NCBI RefSeq assembly: GCF_015477805.1
Contig: NZ_JADLQL010000001.1
Coordinates: 248,001 to 312,000, forward strand
Source: Nocardia flavorosea
Lineage (GTDB): Bacteria; Actinomycetota; Actinomycetes; Mycobacteriales; Mycobacteriaceae
DNA length: 64,000 nt
Direction of reading: 5' to 3'
Shown here piece by piece: positions 9,037 through 19,734 of this stretch. The notes under the pieces are model-generated. The model saw nothing but the letters and a program-made list of their open reading frames with translations. It was not told the DNA's origin and did not search any database. A program made the position numbers and the translations under genes. Position 1 is the stretch's first letter, and each line of letters begins with the position of its first letter.

Positions 9037-9198
9037 ATGGGCAAGGAAGCTCGGGATCCCGCCGCGGCACCGGCGGACCGTCTGGACAATGATTTCGCCA
9101 CGACGACGGTGTCGTCGTTCGTCGTCGAGGCGCGCCGGCGCGGCGTGGACCCGTTGCAGTTATTGGATGCCGACTTCTTTCTCCGCGGCACCGACTAG
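9037..9198 (+). CDS. Hypothetical 53-residue protein
   Basis: Short frame with strongly GC-biased third codon positions, like the true genes around it. The product is charged and soluble, with Ala/Asp/Arg-rich composition and a C-terminus DPLQLLDADFFLRGTD. GGAA occurs 10-17 bases upstream, a weak ribosome-binding site. It converges on the XRE regulator and overlaps its 3' end by 39 bp. I recognise no family; it could be the partner of the XRE regulator or a chance frame. Confidence 0.45.
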   Translation: MGKEARDPAAAPADRLDNDFATTTVSSFVVEARRRGVDPLQLLDADFFLRGTD

Positions 9199-9444
9199 CT
9201 CGCTGGGCCGGATGCCGAACGCCCGGCAGATCTTGTACAGCTGTGTCACGTTCATCGCCCGTTCGCCGTGTTCGAGCCGGGCGATGGTTTTCTTGTTGTA
9301 GCCGGTTGCCTCGGCCAGTGCCTCCTGGGTCCAGCCGCGGCGGGCGCGCATCGCGCGCACCTCCGCGCCCAGCGCCGTGTCCAGCCTCGCCTCCTCGGCG
9401 GTCGCTTCCTCCGACTCGGCGGGCGTCGCATTCATGTCGACCAT
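9160..9444 (-). CDS. XRE-family helix-turn-helix regulator
   Basis: 94-residue regulator. After an acidic N-terminal tail (residues 4-20) the HTH_3 domain spans about 24-80: VRAMRARRGWTQEALAEAT, YNKKTIARLEHGERAMN, LYKICRAFGIRPSELV. Start taken at the ATG of MVDMNATP; a second ATG three codons later is equally possible, and neither has a clear Shine-Dalgarno, so translation may be leaderless. It is divergent from the amidase gene about 260 bp away and might regulate it or the small overlapping frame. Single-domain XRE proteins of this size are often phage- or toxin-type repressors; no toxin gene is seen. Confidence 0.85.
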   Translation of the reverse strand: MVDMNATPAESEEATAEEARLDTALGAEVRAMRARRGWTQEALAEATGYNKKTIARLEHGERAMNVTQLYKICRAFGIRPSELVGAAEKEVGIQ

Positions 9445-9701
9445 TCTGAGAGGGGGAAGAGTCTTAATCAAGTGCCCGATAGTCCCGGCACGGCGTCCGT
9501 ACGCGACACCGCTCAAGGGACCGAACGGGGGTTCCAGGAGACCGATTATGGTTGAAAAGTGACCGAACCGGGCATACTCTGAAAGTAGAGCGGTTGACTA
9601 TCACCGCAGTTCAGAACCTCGAACTGGGTGGGTTGCCGCCGGGTGGCAGGCGTTCACCGGGTATCGCGGTGCGCGCGGACCGTAGGAGGCAGGAGGGCCC
9701 G

Positions 9702-10505
9702 ATGAGCTGGAGCGGCGACCCGATATGGCTGGCCGATGTACTCCGTGGCGCCGGCCTGGCCGTCATCGAGCACGACGGCTGGCGGCAACGCGGCCACGGT
9801 GACTTCCTCGATATCCGCGGCGTGCTGTGCCATCACACCGCCGGGGGCGGGCCGAACGACTGGCGCATCGTGCAGGACGGCCGCCCGGGGCTCCCGGGCC
9901 CGCTCGCACAACTGGTGCTCGAGAAGGACGGCAGTTACCGGGTGATCGCCGTCGGGGTCTGCTGGCACGCGGGCCGCGGCAGCTGGCCGGGTTGGCCCAC
10001 CGATAATGCGAACTACCACACGATCGGGATCGAAGCGGTTTCGCGCGGCACTCCGCCGTGGGACTGGACACCGGCCCAGCTCGACGCCTACAAGCGTGGA
10101 TGCGCCGCGATCCTGCGCCGCCTCGGCCGTGGTTCCGGCGATTGCGTGGCCCACCACGAGTACTCCAGCGAAGGAAAGATCGACCCGGCGGGCATCGATA
10201 TGAACGCCTTCCGCCGGGATGTACAGGCACTACTGGACGGAAGGGGCGAGGAGATGGCGTTCCTCGACGAGAAGATCACGAACTACCACGGTGAACAGGT
10301 CACCGTCCGGACGATGCTGCATTATCTCGACAAACATGTCGGGCTCGCGCTGGACCAGCTCGCCGGATCGGGAACCGCTCGCGGTGCGGACTTCCCGGGC
10401 TGGGATTTCCTGGGCGACCGGACCACCGCCGAAGCGCTGGGTGTGATCGGCGCGGCCCTGCAGATTCCGGGTTTCCGCGATCCGACCACCGACCGGCGCG
10501 GCTGA
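9702..10505 (+). CDS. N-acetylmuramoyl-L-alanine amidase, endolysin-like (Amidase_2/PGRP fold)
   Basis: 267-residue peptidoglycan amidase that would cut the bond between MurNAc and L-Ala. The N-terminal catalytic domain (about 1-180) shows zinc ligands H44 (in CHHTAGG), H151 or H152 (HHEYSSEGK) and D161, with K159 at the position of the T7 lysozyme catalytic lysine. There is no signal peptide. The C-terminal part (about 188-260: KITNYHGEQVTVR, DFLGDRTTAEALGVIGA) resembles the wall-anchoring region of actinophage lysins. A strong GGAGG/AGGAGGG ribosome-binding site precedes the ATG. Lack of a signal peptide and the holin-like gene 40 bp downstream suggest a domesticated or relic phage lysis cassette rather than a cell-division amidase. 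Confidence 0.88.
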   Translation: MSWSGDPIWLADVLRGAGLAVIEHDGWRQRGHGDFLDIRGVLCHHTAGGGPNDWRIVQDGRPGLPGPLAQLVLEKDGSYRVIAVGVCWHAGRGSWPGWPTDNANYHTIGIEAVSRGTPPWDWTPAQLDAYKRGCAAILRRLGRGSGDCVAHHEYSSEGKIDPAGIDMNAFRRDVQALLDGRGEEMAFLDEKITNYHGEQVTVRTMLHYLDKHVGLALDQLAGSGTARGADFPGWDFLGDRTTAEALGVIGAALQIPGFRDPTTDRRG

Positions 10506-10545
10506 CAGCGGGCGTATCGCCCGGCCGAGCAGAGGGGAGTACAGC

Positions 10546-10908
10546 ATGATCGGCGAACTGGCCTCTGTCCTCGGCGGTCTCGTCACCGGTGTCGGCGGGG
10601 TGTGCGCAGCCGGGGTGCTGAGCAGGCGTAAGCGCCGTGCCGATGCGGTCCAGGTACTGACCCAGGCGGCGGCGCAGATGGTCGAGCCCCTGTCACGGCA
10701 GATCGCCGCGATGACAGCCGAGTTGGAAGCGCACCGCCGGGTGGTCGCCGATTCCGAACAGCGTTGCCGGCTTGCCGCATCCCAGCACGCCAGCTGGGAC
10801 GTGGTGGTCCGGTCATCGTTGTTGAATCTCGGAGTGGACGTTCCACCCCCGCCGCCACTGTCCGAGGAGCTACCGGAACCGCCGCCACGGCGTCCGGTGG
10901 ACCCGTAA
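10546..10908 (+). CDS. Small membrane protein downstream of the amidase, holin-like
   Basis: 120-residue protein with one N-terminal hydrophobic helix (about residues 3-24, rich in Gly/Val/Leu), a basic RRKRR stop-transfer cluster, a helical, probably coiled-coil middle (residues 35-75) and a proline-rich tail (PPPPPLSEELPEPPPRRP). GAGGGGAG before the ATG is a good ribosome-binding site. It follows the amidase by 40 bp on the same strand, the place where actinophages carry a holin or lysis accessory protein. No sequence family is recognised with certainty, so holin function is inference from topology and position. Confidence 0.6.
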   Translation: MIGELASVLGGLVTGVGGVCAAGVLSRRKRRADAVQVLTQAAAQMVEPLSRQIAAMTAELEAHRRVVADSEQRCRLAASQHASWDVVVRSSLLNLGVDVPPPPPLSEELPEPPPRRPVDP

Positions 10909-11048
10909 CACGGTGCAGCGACTGAGCGAAGCGCAGCGGTGCCGTGCTCGAACGTGTTCGCGGCGTAACTGGTTCACCGGGACGGCTACCTCATCGGGCG
11001 AGTCCCGGCTCGACGCGGCACCGCCGAGCCGGGACTGTGGCGCGGCGG

Positions 11049-11405
11049 TCAGCCGGCGGGCGATTGCAGCAACTGGACGACCCGCTTCGCGGCAATGGCG
11101 AATCTGCCCAGCGTTATCGTCGGTGTGCAGGTCGCGATCAGGAGCAGGGCGCTGCTCACCGGGAAAACTCCGACACAACCACGATCGGCCTCGAACATCG
11201 AGGCATGGAGGCGTCCCAGGGACACCAGCTGAGTGAAATGGTCGCCGATTCGGGCGGCAGCCGCGGCCATCGCCGAGCCGCGGACGGCGATCGTATCCGT
11301 ACCGGTGTATCCGCCCGACTCCTCGTTGGCTGCGATGACCAGCCCGTCCCCGAAGCCAACTGATTCGCGCCGGCGAGCGAGTGGCCCGTCGGCGACAGCA
11401 ACATT
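11049..11405 (-). pseudogene. Roadblock/LC7-like domain gene, 5' end lost or frameshifted
   Basis: The minus-strand frame reads DGLVIAANEES...IAVRGSAMAAAAARIG...GRLHASMFEADRGCVGVFPV, like the roadblock/LC7 (MglB-type) small-GTPase regulator proteins of actinobacteria (motifs DGLxxA near the start, GCVGVFPV strand and a C-terminal helix). The frame runs back to a TAG at 11406-11408 without any ATG, GTG or TTG before the internal ATG at 11270, which would remove half the domain. A missing G in the GGGG run near 11350 would join it to an ATG-started frame beginning at 11404. It is therefore either a pseudogene or a single-base error. No conservon partners (histidine kinase, GTPase) are nearby. 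Confidence 0.55.
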
Positions 11406-11605
11406 CTAGCAATGAAACCGACGCGGATCTAGATCAACTTCTCGGTGTGCGGGATGTGCCGCCGTCCGCGCGGGCGGCGAAAATGCCGCCCCCCGAGACG
11501 ATCCGGTAAGGGAGCCGGATACCGCCCGCGGCGCTGCGTCGATCCACCGGCTGTACCCCGTTGTGCTGCCGCGGAATACACGCAGCCGGTGGGTTTCGCG
11601 CCTGC

Positions 11606-12679
11606 CTAGCTGTTCGCGGCGCCCCGACGGGCTGCCTTCCCGACCGTGTGCAGGTGGCCCAGTGACTGCGTGTAGGAGGCGATGAGTCCGGTTTCGCAGT
11701 AGGGCACCCCGAGATCGGCGCAGTACGCGGCGACCATCGGCTGGGCCCGGCGCAGGTTGGGCCGGGGCATCGAGGGGAACAGATGATGCTCGATCTGGTA
11801 ATTGAGACCGCCGAATGCGGTGTCGACGAGGAATCCCCCGCGGACATTGCGCGAGGTGAGCACCTGTCGGCGGAGGTAATCGGTGTTGTCACCGGCCGGG
11901 AGCACTTCCATCCCCTTGTGGTTGGGCGCGAAGGTGGATCCCATATACAACCCGAACAGGCCCTGCTGTACGACGATGAAGGCAACGGCAGGCAGCGGCG
12001 GCAGAACCAGGAAGACGAGCGCGAGGTAGCCGACGGCGTGCGCGAGCAGCGTGGCCCCTTCCAGGGCGCGCCGGGGGATATCGCGTCGTACGATGGCACG
12101 CGCGCTCGAGAAGTGCAGACTCCAGCCCTCCAGCAGCAGCAGCGGGAAGAACAACCAGCCCTGATACCGGAAGATCATCCGACGCAGGCCCCGGCCGGTG
12201 CGGGCACGCAGACTCGAGTGTGCGAGTACTCCCATGATGTCGGGATCCGCGTCCTCGGTGTTGGGATGCGCGTGGTGCCGGTTGTGATTGCTGGTCCACC
12301 AGCCGATGCCGACCCCGATCGCGAGGTTGCCGAAAAGGATCCCGAGGAGATAGTCCGCCCGGCGCCGGCCGGTGATCTGCCGATGCCCGGCATCGTGACC
12401 GAGGAAGGCCAGTTGCGCGAAAACCGCGGCCAGGAACGCCGCGGTCCCGAGTTGCCACCACGATTCGCCGATCAGGACGAAAGCGATCCACCCGCCGGTC
12501 AGCGCGAACAGCACGGCCGTGGCCTTCCAGAGGTAATACCGCGGCCGGCGGTCCAACAGGCCCGCGTCGCGTACCTGCCGTAGCAACCCGGAATAGTCGC
12601 TGGTCCGGGTAGTGCGGGCGGGTCGAGGTTCGTCGAGCCGGGCGGTGGGAACAGCGTACTCGGCGGCCTTTGCCGTCAT
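11606..12679 (-). CDS. Membrane-bound acyl-CoA/fatty-acid desaturase (DesA3-like)
   Basis: 357-residue integral membrane di-iron desaturase. All three histidine boxes are present: HDAGH (95-99), HNRHH (132-136) and QIEHH (295-299). Hydrophobic segments lie at about 52-72, 78-94, 111-128, 172-186 and 208-247. Proteins of this type insert a double bond into stearoyl- or palmitoyl-CoA (mycobacterial DesA3) using electrons from an oxidoreductase such as Rv3230c; no such partner is adjacent. The ATG of MTAKAAEYA is preferred because the long open extension upstream is Arg/Pro-rich. Position specificity (delta-9 or other) cannot be read from sequence. Confidence 0.92.
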   Translation of the reverse strand: MTAKAAEYAVPTARLDEPRPARTTRTSDYSGLLRQVRDAGLLDRRPRYYLWKATAVLFALTGGWIAFVLIGESWWQLGTAAFLAAVFAQLAFLGHDAGHRQITGRRRADYLLGILFGNLAIGVGIGWWTSNHNRHHAHPNTEDADPDIMGVLAHSSLRARTGRGLRRMIFRYQGWLFFPLLLLEGWSLHFSSARAIVRRDIPRRALEGATLLAHAVGYLALVFLVLPPLPAVAFIVVQQGLFGLYMGSTFAPNHKGMEVLPAGDNTDYLRRQVLTSRNVRGGFLVDTAFGGLNYQIEHHLFPSMPRPNLRRAQPMVAAYCADLGVPYCETGLIASYTQSLGHLHTVGKAARRGAANS

Positions 12680-12874
12680 GTGGTAACCGATCTCTGCACA
12701 GGTGTCGTTTCGCCGGTGGATCATCCGTGACCGCCGCCGGCCGACCGTCGCGGTCGACTGTGCGCTCACCCTACCGTCGCAGTCCCGCGCTTCCGGTCCC
12801 GGTCGCATATATCGGCCGGTGACGGCGGGACGCGCCGTGCGAGAACAGGGGGTTCGTTTCCCGGTGGAGCGGGT

Positions 12875-13156
12875 ATGCGCGATCCGCCCGCAGTGTCCCG
12901 AACCGGAACACCCGTCGCCGCCGACGGCACCCGGCAGAACTGGGGCACCGCGCGGCTGCCCGGTGTCCTCGGCAGTAAATGGGGCTGGTCGGACCTGCCA
13001 CCGCCGGAGGTCGCGTCCGCGTCGTTCGGCCCGGGATTCACCGTCGCGGCGCATACCCGCGGTAGCCCCGAGGATCAGACCGCCGATGTGGGACAGGCGC
13101 TCGCCGAAGTGCTCACCCGGATCGTCGGCGGTCCGGCCCCGGCAGCGGTGCGGTAA
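12875..13156 (+). CDS. Hypothetical 93-residue protein
   Basis: Frame with consistently GC-rich third positions and a GGTGGAG ribosome-binding site four bases before the ATG. It ends two bases short of the convergent NADH dehydrogenase stop. The product has tryptophans around KWGWSD, a central Pro-rich patch and a C-terminal helix (GQALAEVLTRIVGG). No signal peptide or known domain is recognised. The base composition argues for a real gene; function unknown. Confidence 0.5.
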   Translation: MRDPPAVSRTGTPVAADGTRQNWGTARLPGVLGSKWGWSDLPPPEVASASFGPGFTVAAHTRGSPEDQTADVGQALAEVLTRIVGGPAPAAVR

Positions 13157-13158
13157 CA

Positions 13159-14502
13159 CTACACCTGGTGCCGAATACCTTCGCTGATATGGAAACTGGC
13201 TTCCTCGGGACTGACCAGACCGAGCAGAGTCAGCGGGCGCGGGGTGACCGCGTTGGTCAGGTAGGTGAGGGTGATCGCCCACCGGTTGAGCCCCCGTGGC
13301 ACCGAGTAGGTGTGGTAGGCGCGGGTGACAGCCTTGGCGGGCATACCGGAGAGGCGCAGCCCCAGCGGGTTGGCGACGGCGAAACGCGGACCCAGATCCA
13401 CCACCAGGCCCATATCGCGATGTTTGTACGGCACCGGCGCCCCGATCCCCAGGCTCGCGGCCACATTGCGGGCCAGGACTTTGCCTTGGCGGGTGGCGTG
13501 CTGGGCAGTGGGCGGCGTGATCTTTCCGGGCTGGGTGAGATCGGGGACCGCAGCCGCGTCTCCGCCGGCGAATACCTCGGGGTGGCCGGGCACCTGTAGA
13601 TCGGCGTTCACGATCAGCCGCCCGCGCTCCATCGGCAGGTCGAGGGTGCTCAGAACCGGCGCCCCGGTGACGCCGGTCACCCAGGCGACCGTGTACGTCG
13701 GCACGGTGGTGCCGTCGGTGAGCACCACATGGTCACCGGCCAGCTCTTTCAGGGACATCCCGAGGCGGATATCGATCCCGCGCCCGCGCAGGACCGACAG
13801 CACCTGATCGCTCAGCTTGTCGCCGACCTCGGGCATCACCCGGTCGGCCATATCGAGCAGCAGGAAGCGGATCTCGGACGGATCGAAACCGCGGCGGGCA
13901 GCATAGGTGTCGGCGAGGGCCCGGAGCTGCGCGACCAGTTCGGTCCCGGCGTAGGAAGCGCCCACCACGACCACGGTGCGCCGGGCCTGCCGGATCTCCG
14001 GATCGTCTTCGTGATCGGCGAGTTCGAGCTGCCGGATCAGCTGTTCGCGCAGGTACAGCGCTTCGGCGACGGTTTTCAGGCCGCGGCCGTGTTCGCGCAG
14101 CCCGGGCACATCGAACAACCGGGTCACCGAGCCGGGGGTCAGTACCAGCCGGTCCCAGGACAGCTCCCGGCTACCGTGGTGCTCACTGGCCACCGTGAGC
14201 GTCTTGTTGTGCAGGTCGGCCGATTCCGCGGTAGCGACGATCAACCGGACCCGGGGCAGGGCATCGGTCAGCGAGACGGCCACGTACCGGGGGTCGATGA
14301 GGCCGCCGGCGACATCGGGCAGCAGCGGCGTGTACAGCATGTAGTCGGTGGGCGAGACGAGGACGACTTCGGTGTCGTCGCCCGCCGCGGCCAGGGTACG
14401 GCAGAGTTTGCGGGCGCAGGTGAATCCGGCGAACCCGCTCCCGACGATGACCACCCGCCGTGGTTCCGCCGAGCTGGCGGCGCTGTTCTGATGGTCCGGC
14501 AC
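13159..14502 (-). CDS. ndh: Type II NADH:quinone oxidoreductase (NDH-2)
   Basis: 447-residue FAD flavoprotein of the non-proton-pumping NADH dehydrogenase family, acting at the inner face of the membrane to pass electrons from NADH to menaquinone. Motifs: FAD-binding GSGFAGFTCARKL near the N-terminus, NADH-binding GASYAGTELVAQL in the middle, the GGDAAAV FAD motif and the quinone-site AQHATRQG segment; a hydrophobic C-terminal region (YHTYSVP...AITLTYL) may contact the membrane. AAGGAGG abuts an ATG directly, too close for efficient initiation, and lies 6 bases before the GTG two codons later, which I take as the start. A TetR gene follows upstream on the same strand. Confidence 0.9.
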   Translation of the reverse strand: MPDHQNSAASSAEPRRVVIVGSGFAGFTCARKLCRTLAAAGDDTEVVLVSPTDYMLYTPLLPDVAGGLIDPRYVAVSLTDALPRVRLIVATAESADLHNKTLTVASEHHGSRELSWDRLVLTPGSVTRLFDVPGLREHGRGLKTVAEALYLREQLIRQLELADHEDDPEIRQARRTVVVVGASYAGTELVAQLRALADTYAARRGFDPSEIRFLLLDMADRVMPEVGDKLSDQVLSVLRGRGIDIRLGMSLKELAGDHVVLTDGTTVPTYTVAWVTGVTGAPVLSTLDLPMERGRLIVNADLQVPGHPEVFAGGDAAAVPDLTQPGKITPPTAQHATRQGKVLARNVAASLGIGAPVPYKHRDMGLVVDLGPRFAVANPLGLRLSGMPAKAVTRAYHTYSVPRGLNRWAITLTYLTNAVTPRPLTLLGLVSPEEASFHISEGIRHQV

Positions 14503-14617
14503 GCCCATCCTCCTTCGTCGTTCGGTTTCCGGCGCGGTTCCCGGAACGGGCCGGTCGAAACGTCCGCGGGGGTGGATCCGGTACCGGCGGTACGGGCGGG
14601 CGGTGGGGCGAGGCTCG

Positions 14618-15223
14618 TCAGCGGTAGAGGCCGAGCAGGACGCGGACCGCCGCGTCGACGATCTCGTCGGCCGATACCTGCAGGGTTCCGTCCAGCCAGG
14701 CGGTGACGAGTTCGGCCATACCGCCGATGAAGAACAGTCCGGCGGTTTCGTCGGCGGTCGTACCGCGGCGGGACGCGCCGAAATGTTCCCGCGCCTCCAG
14801 CGCCGATTCGTGTGCCAGGTGGCGGAGTAGCTGGGTGCGGCGCTGCCGCAGCCGGGGGACGGCTACGGCTTCGATGATGGCGACCCGGCCCTTGCGGGGA
14901 TCGTCGATCAGGAGCTGGACGAAGGCGCGGACCGAGGCGCGGACCCGGGCCTCGGGATCCGGGCCCGCGTCCTCTGCGGCGCGCCGGCTGATCTCCTCGA
15001 TTTCGGCGGCGATATGGTTCAGCACCGCTTCCAGTACCGCGTCCAGCCCGGAGAAGCTCTCGTAGAAATAGCGTTCGCTGAGGCCCGCCGCCGCGCATAC
15101 GGCGGTCATCGTGGTCCGGGTTTCCGGATCCGCCCAGACGGTCAGTGCGGCTTCGAGCAATCGGCTGCGGCGGTCGGCGGCGCGGTCGGCGGCGCTGACG
15201 CCCCGATACACACCCGATTGCAC
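14618..15223 (-). CDS. TetR-family regulator beside the CYP136-like P450
   Basis: About 201 residues. The HTH lies at roughly residues 10-55 (RRSRLLEAALTVWAD, TMTAVCAAAGLSERYFYESF), followed by a ligand-binding domain with LFFIGGMAELVTAWLDG near the C-terminus, which resembles other mycolate-actinomycete TetR proteins. The GTG with AGGAA seven bases upstream is preferred; an ATG 18 bases earlier has no Shine-Dalgarno. It is divergent from the P450, and a perfect inverted repeat sits in the spacer, so it probably represses the P450 and itself. In M. tuberculosis a TetR gene likewise neighbours cyp136 (established context). Confidence 0.9.
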   Translation of the reverse strand: MQSGVYRGVSAADRAADRRSRLLEAALTVWADPETRTTMTAVCAAAGLSERYFYESFSGLDAVLEAVLNHIAAEIEEISRRAAEDAGPDPEARVRASVRAFVQLLIDDPRKGRVAIIEAVAVPRLRQRRTQLLRHLAHESALEAREHFGASRRGTTADETAGLFFIGGMAELVTAWLDGTLQVSADEIVDAAVRVLLGLYR

Positions 15224-15272
15224 AGCCACGTTCCTCAGCATGCCATAGGCGCAAAGCCCGCTGGATCAAAGG

Positions 15273-15321
15273 TTGACAGGACGTACTTCCTGAATCAGTG
15301 TGGTCGTGACAGAGACCACAC
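15273..15321 (+). promoter_or_regulatory. Promoter -35 and operator upstream of the CYP136-like gene
   Basis: TTGACA (15273-15278) is a perfect -35; the expected -10 zone overlaps the inverted repeat GTGTGGTC-(8 bp)-GACCACAC at 15298-15321. A repressor here would block RNA polymerase, and the neighbouring TetR is the likely ligand-responsive factor (inference). The P450 ATG follows after 15 bp. Confidence 0.65.
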
Positions 15322-15336
15322 GATATGAGGTGAACG

Positions 15337-16731
15337 ATGACGGCCGAAGCCCTGGGACCACACGAGGAAACGGCACCGGCGCCGCGGCCGATCCCGGTTC
15401 AGCACCGCGACGACCGGGGCCTGCCCGTGATCGGCCAGGTTTTCGAATACGCCAAGGATCCGGTGGCGCTGTGCCGCAGCCGCTGGGAGCGCTACGGCCC
15501 GGTTGCGCCGTTCCGCGCGCTCGGGAAAACCACGGTCATGCTCCTGGGGGCGGACGCCTGCGGTGAAGCCTTCCAGAACAAGGACAAGGCGCTGGCCAAC
15601 GGGCCGGCGTGGTCGGAGTTGGTGGGCCCGTTCTTCCACCGCGGTCTCATGCTGCTCGACTTCGAGGAGCATCACGGGCACCGTCGGATCATGCAGCAGG
15701 CGTTCACCCGGCCGCGGCTCGAGGCCTATACCCGCCGCCTGCACCCCGCCATCCAACAGGGCGTGGCAGGCTGGGAGCCGGGCAAGGAGTTCCCGTCGTA
15801 CTGGAAGCTCAAGCAACTCACCCTCGATATCGCCGCCGATCTGTTCATGGGCGGCGCCGAGGACACCGATGCGGCCGAAATGGACCGGATCAACAAGGCT
15901 TTCATCGCCTGCGTCCAGGCCGCCGCCGGTATCGTCCGCGCGAATATCCCCTGCACCCGGTGGGGCCGGGCCTACCGCGGCCGCAAGGTGCTCGAGGATT
16001 TCCTGCGCCACTACCTGCCCGCCAAACGTGGCGAGCAGACCGACGATATCTTCTCGGTGCTGTGCCATGTCGAAACCGAGGACGGGCAGCGGTTCTCCGA
16101 TGAAGACGTGGTGAACCATATGATCTTCCTGATGATGGCGGCGCACGACACCTCCACCATCACCACCTCCACCATCCTGCAGTACCTCGGCCAGCACCCG
16201 GAATGGCAGCAGCGTTGCCGTGCGGAATCGCTGGCCCTCGGTCCGGAGCCGACGATGGCCGAGCTCGAGGGCCTGGTCTCGATCGACCTGGTGATGCGCG
16301 AGGCACTGCGGCTGCGGGCCCCGGTGCCGGTGCTGGTGCGGTATGCGGTGAAGGACACGGTGATCCAGGGGGTCCGGATCCCGGCCGGTACCGATGTCAT
16401 CGTGGGTGTCCAGTTCACTCATATGATGGACGACTACTGGACCGACCCGGCGGCCTTCGATCCCGCGCGCTTCGAACCCGCCCGCCGGGAAGACAAAACG
16501 CACCGTTTCGCCTGGACACCGTTCGGCGGCGGTGTGCACAAATGCATCGGCCTGCATTTCGGCGGCCTGGAGGTGAAGGCGATAATGCATCGCCTGCTGC
16601 GCGACTACCACTGGACGCTCGATCCCGCGTACGTGCCGCCGATGGACTACCACTCCCTGCCTTTTCCCAAGGACGGCCTGCCTATCACCCTGCTGGAGAA
16701 CCGGTCGCGAAGTTCGGCCGCCGCCGGGTGA
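15337..16731 (+). CDS. Cytochrome P450, CYP136-like
   Basis: 464-residue soluble P450. I-helix oxygen-activation motif AHDTST (269-274), K-helix EALR (322-325) and heme loop FGGGVHKCIG with axial Cys403. Segments such as GPFFHRGLMLLDFEEH (97-112), HRRIMQ and NHMIFLMMAAHDTST closely match what I recall of mycobacterial CYP136, a family with no firmly assigned substrate; relatedness to sterol-type P450s (CYP51-like heme loop FGGG.HKC) suggests a lipid substrate. It is divergent from a TetR gene with a shared operator. No ferredoxin gene adjoins it. Confidence 0.93.
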   Translation: MTAEALGPHEETAPAPRPIPVQHRDDRGLPVIGQVFEYAKDPVALCRSRWERYGPVAPFRALGKTTVMLLGADACGEAFQNKDKALANGPAWSELVGPFFHRGLMLLDFEEHHGHRRIMQQAFTRPRLEAYTRRLHPAIQQGVAGWEPGKEFPSYWKLKQLTLDIAADLFMGGAEDTDAAEMDRINKAFIACVQAAAGIVRANIPCTRWGRAYRGRKVLEDFLRHYLPAKRGEQTDDIFSVLCHVETEDGQRFSDEDVVNHMIFLMMAAHDTSTITTSTILQYLGQHPEWQQRCRAESLALGPEPTMAELEGLVSIDLVMREALRLRAPVPVLVRYAVKDTVIQGVRIPAGTDVIVGVQFTHMMDDYWTDPAAFDPARFEPARREDKTHRFAWTPFGGGVHKCIGLHFGGLEVKAIMHRLLRDYHWTLDPAYVPPMDYHSLPFPKDGLPITLLENRSRSSAAAG

Positions 16732-16815
16732 GCCGGCCCGGCAGGGATGAACGCCACAGTGCCGCGGGGCTGTCTATCCTTGACCGATTCCAGAAAACGG
16801 ACCAGACTTTCCGGT

Positions 16816-19514
<2,699 letters not shown>

Positions 19515-19527
19515 TCATGCAGTCGTG

Positions 19528-19560
19528 AACCGGGCCGGTCCGTGACGGACCGGCCCGGTT
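19528..19560 (+). terminator. Intrinsic-type terminator after katG
   Basis: Perfect 15-bp stem (AACCGGGCCGGTCCG and its complement) around a TGA triloop, 13 bases after the katG stop. There is no long U-tract, which is usual in high-GC actinobacteria. Confidence 0.85.
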
Positions 19561-19734
19561 GCGGGTTTCCGGGCGGGGCTCGCGCCGCCGGTGCGGTCGC
19601 GATTGCGCCACAACCCGGACACGGGTCCGGTGCATGCGTGCCGGGGTCGCGCCGCCGCCCATATCCTCGACGGAGGACGACGCGGCCCCGCGATTCCGCC
19701 GCACCGAGCACGGCGAGGCGAGAGGCAATCCGAT

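Noticed and set aside
9160..10908. Prophage
   Set aside because: Only lysis-type genes and a single XRE are present; no integrase, capsid, terminase, tail genes or attachment repeats were seen.
10870..11412. 180-codon minus-strand frame overlapping the roadblock remnant
   Set aside because: Arg/Ser-rich without motifs; the roadblock-like text lies in another frame of the same strand.
15295..16653. 452-codon minus-strand frame opposite the CYP136-like gene
   Set aside because: His/Gly/Arg-rich text with no family; codon bias belongs to the P450 on the plus strand.
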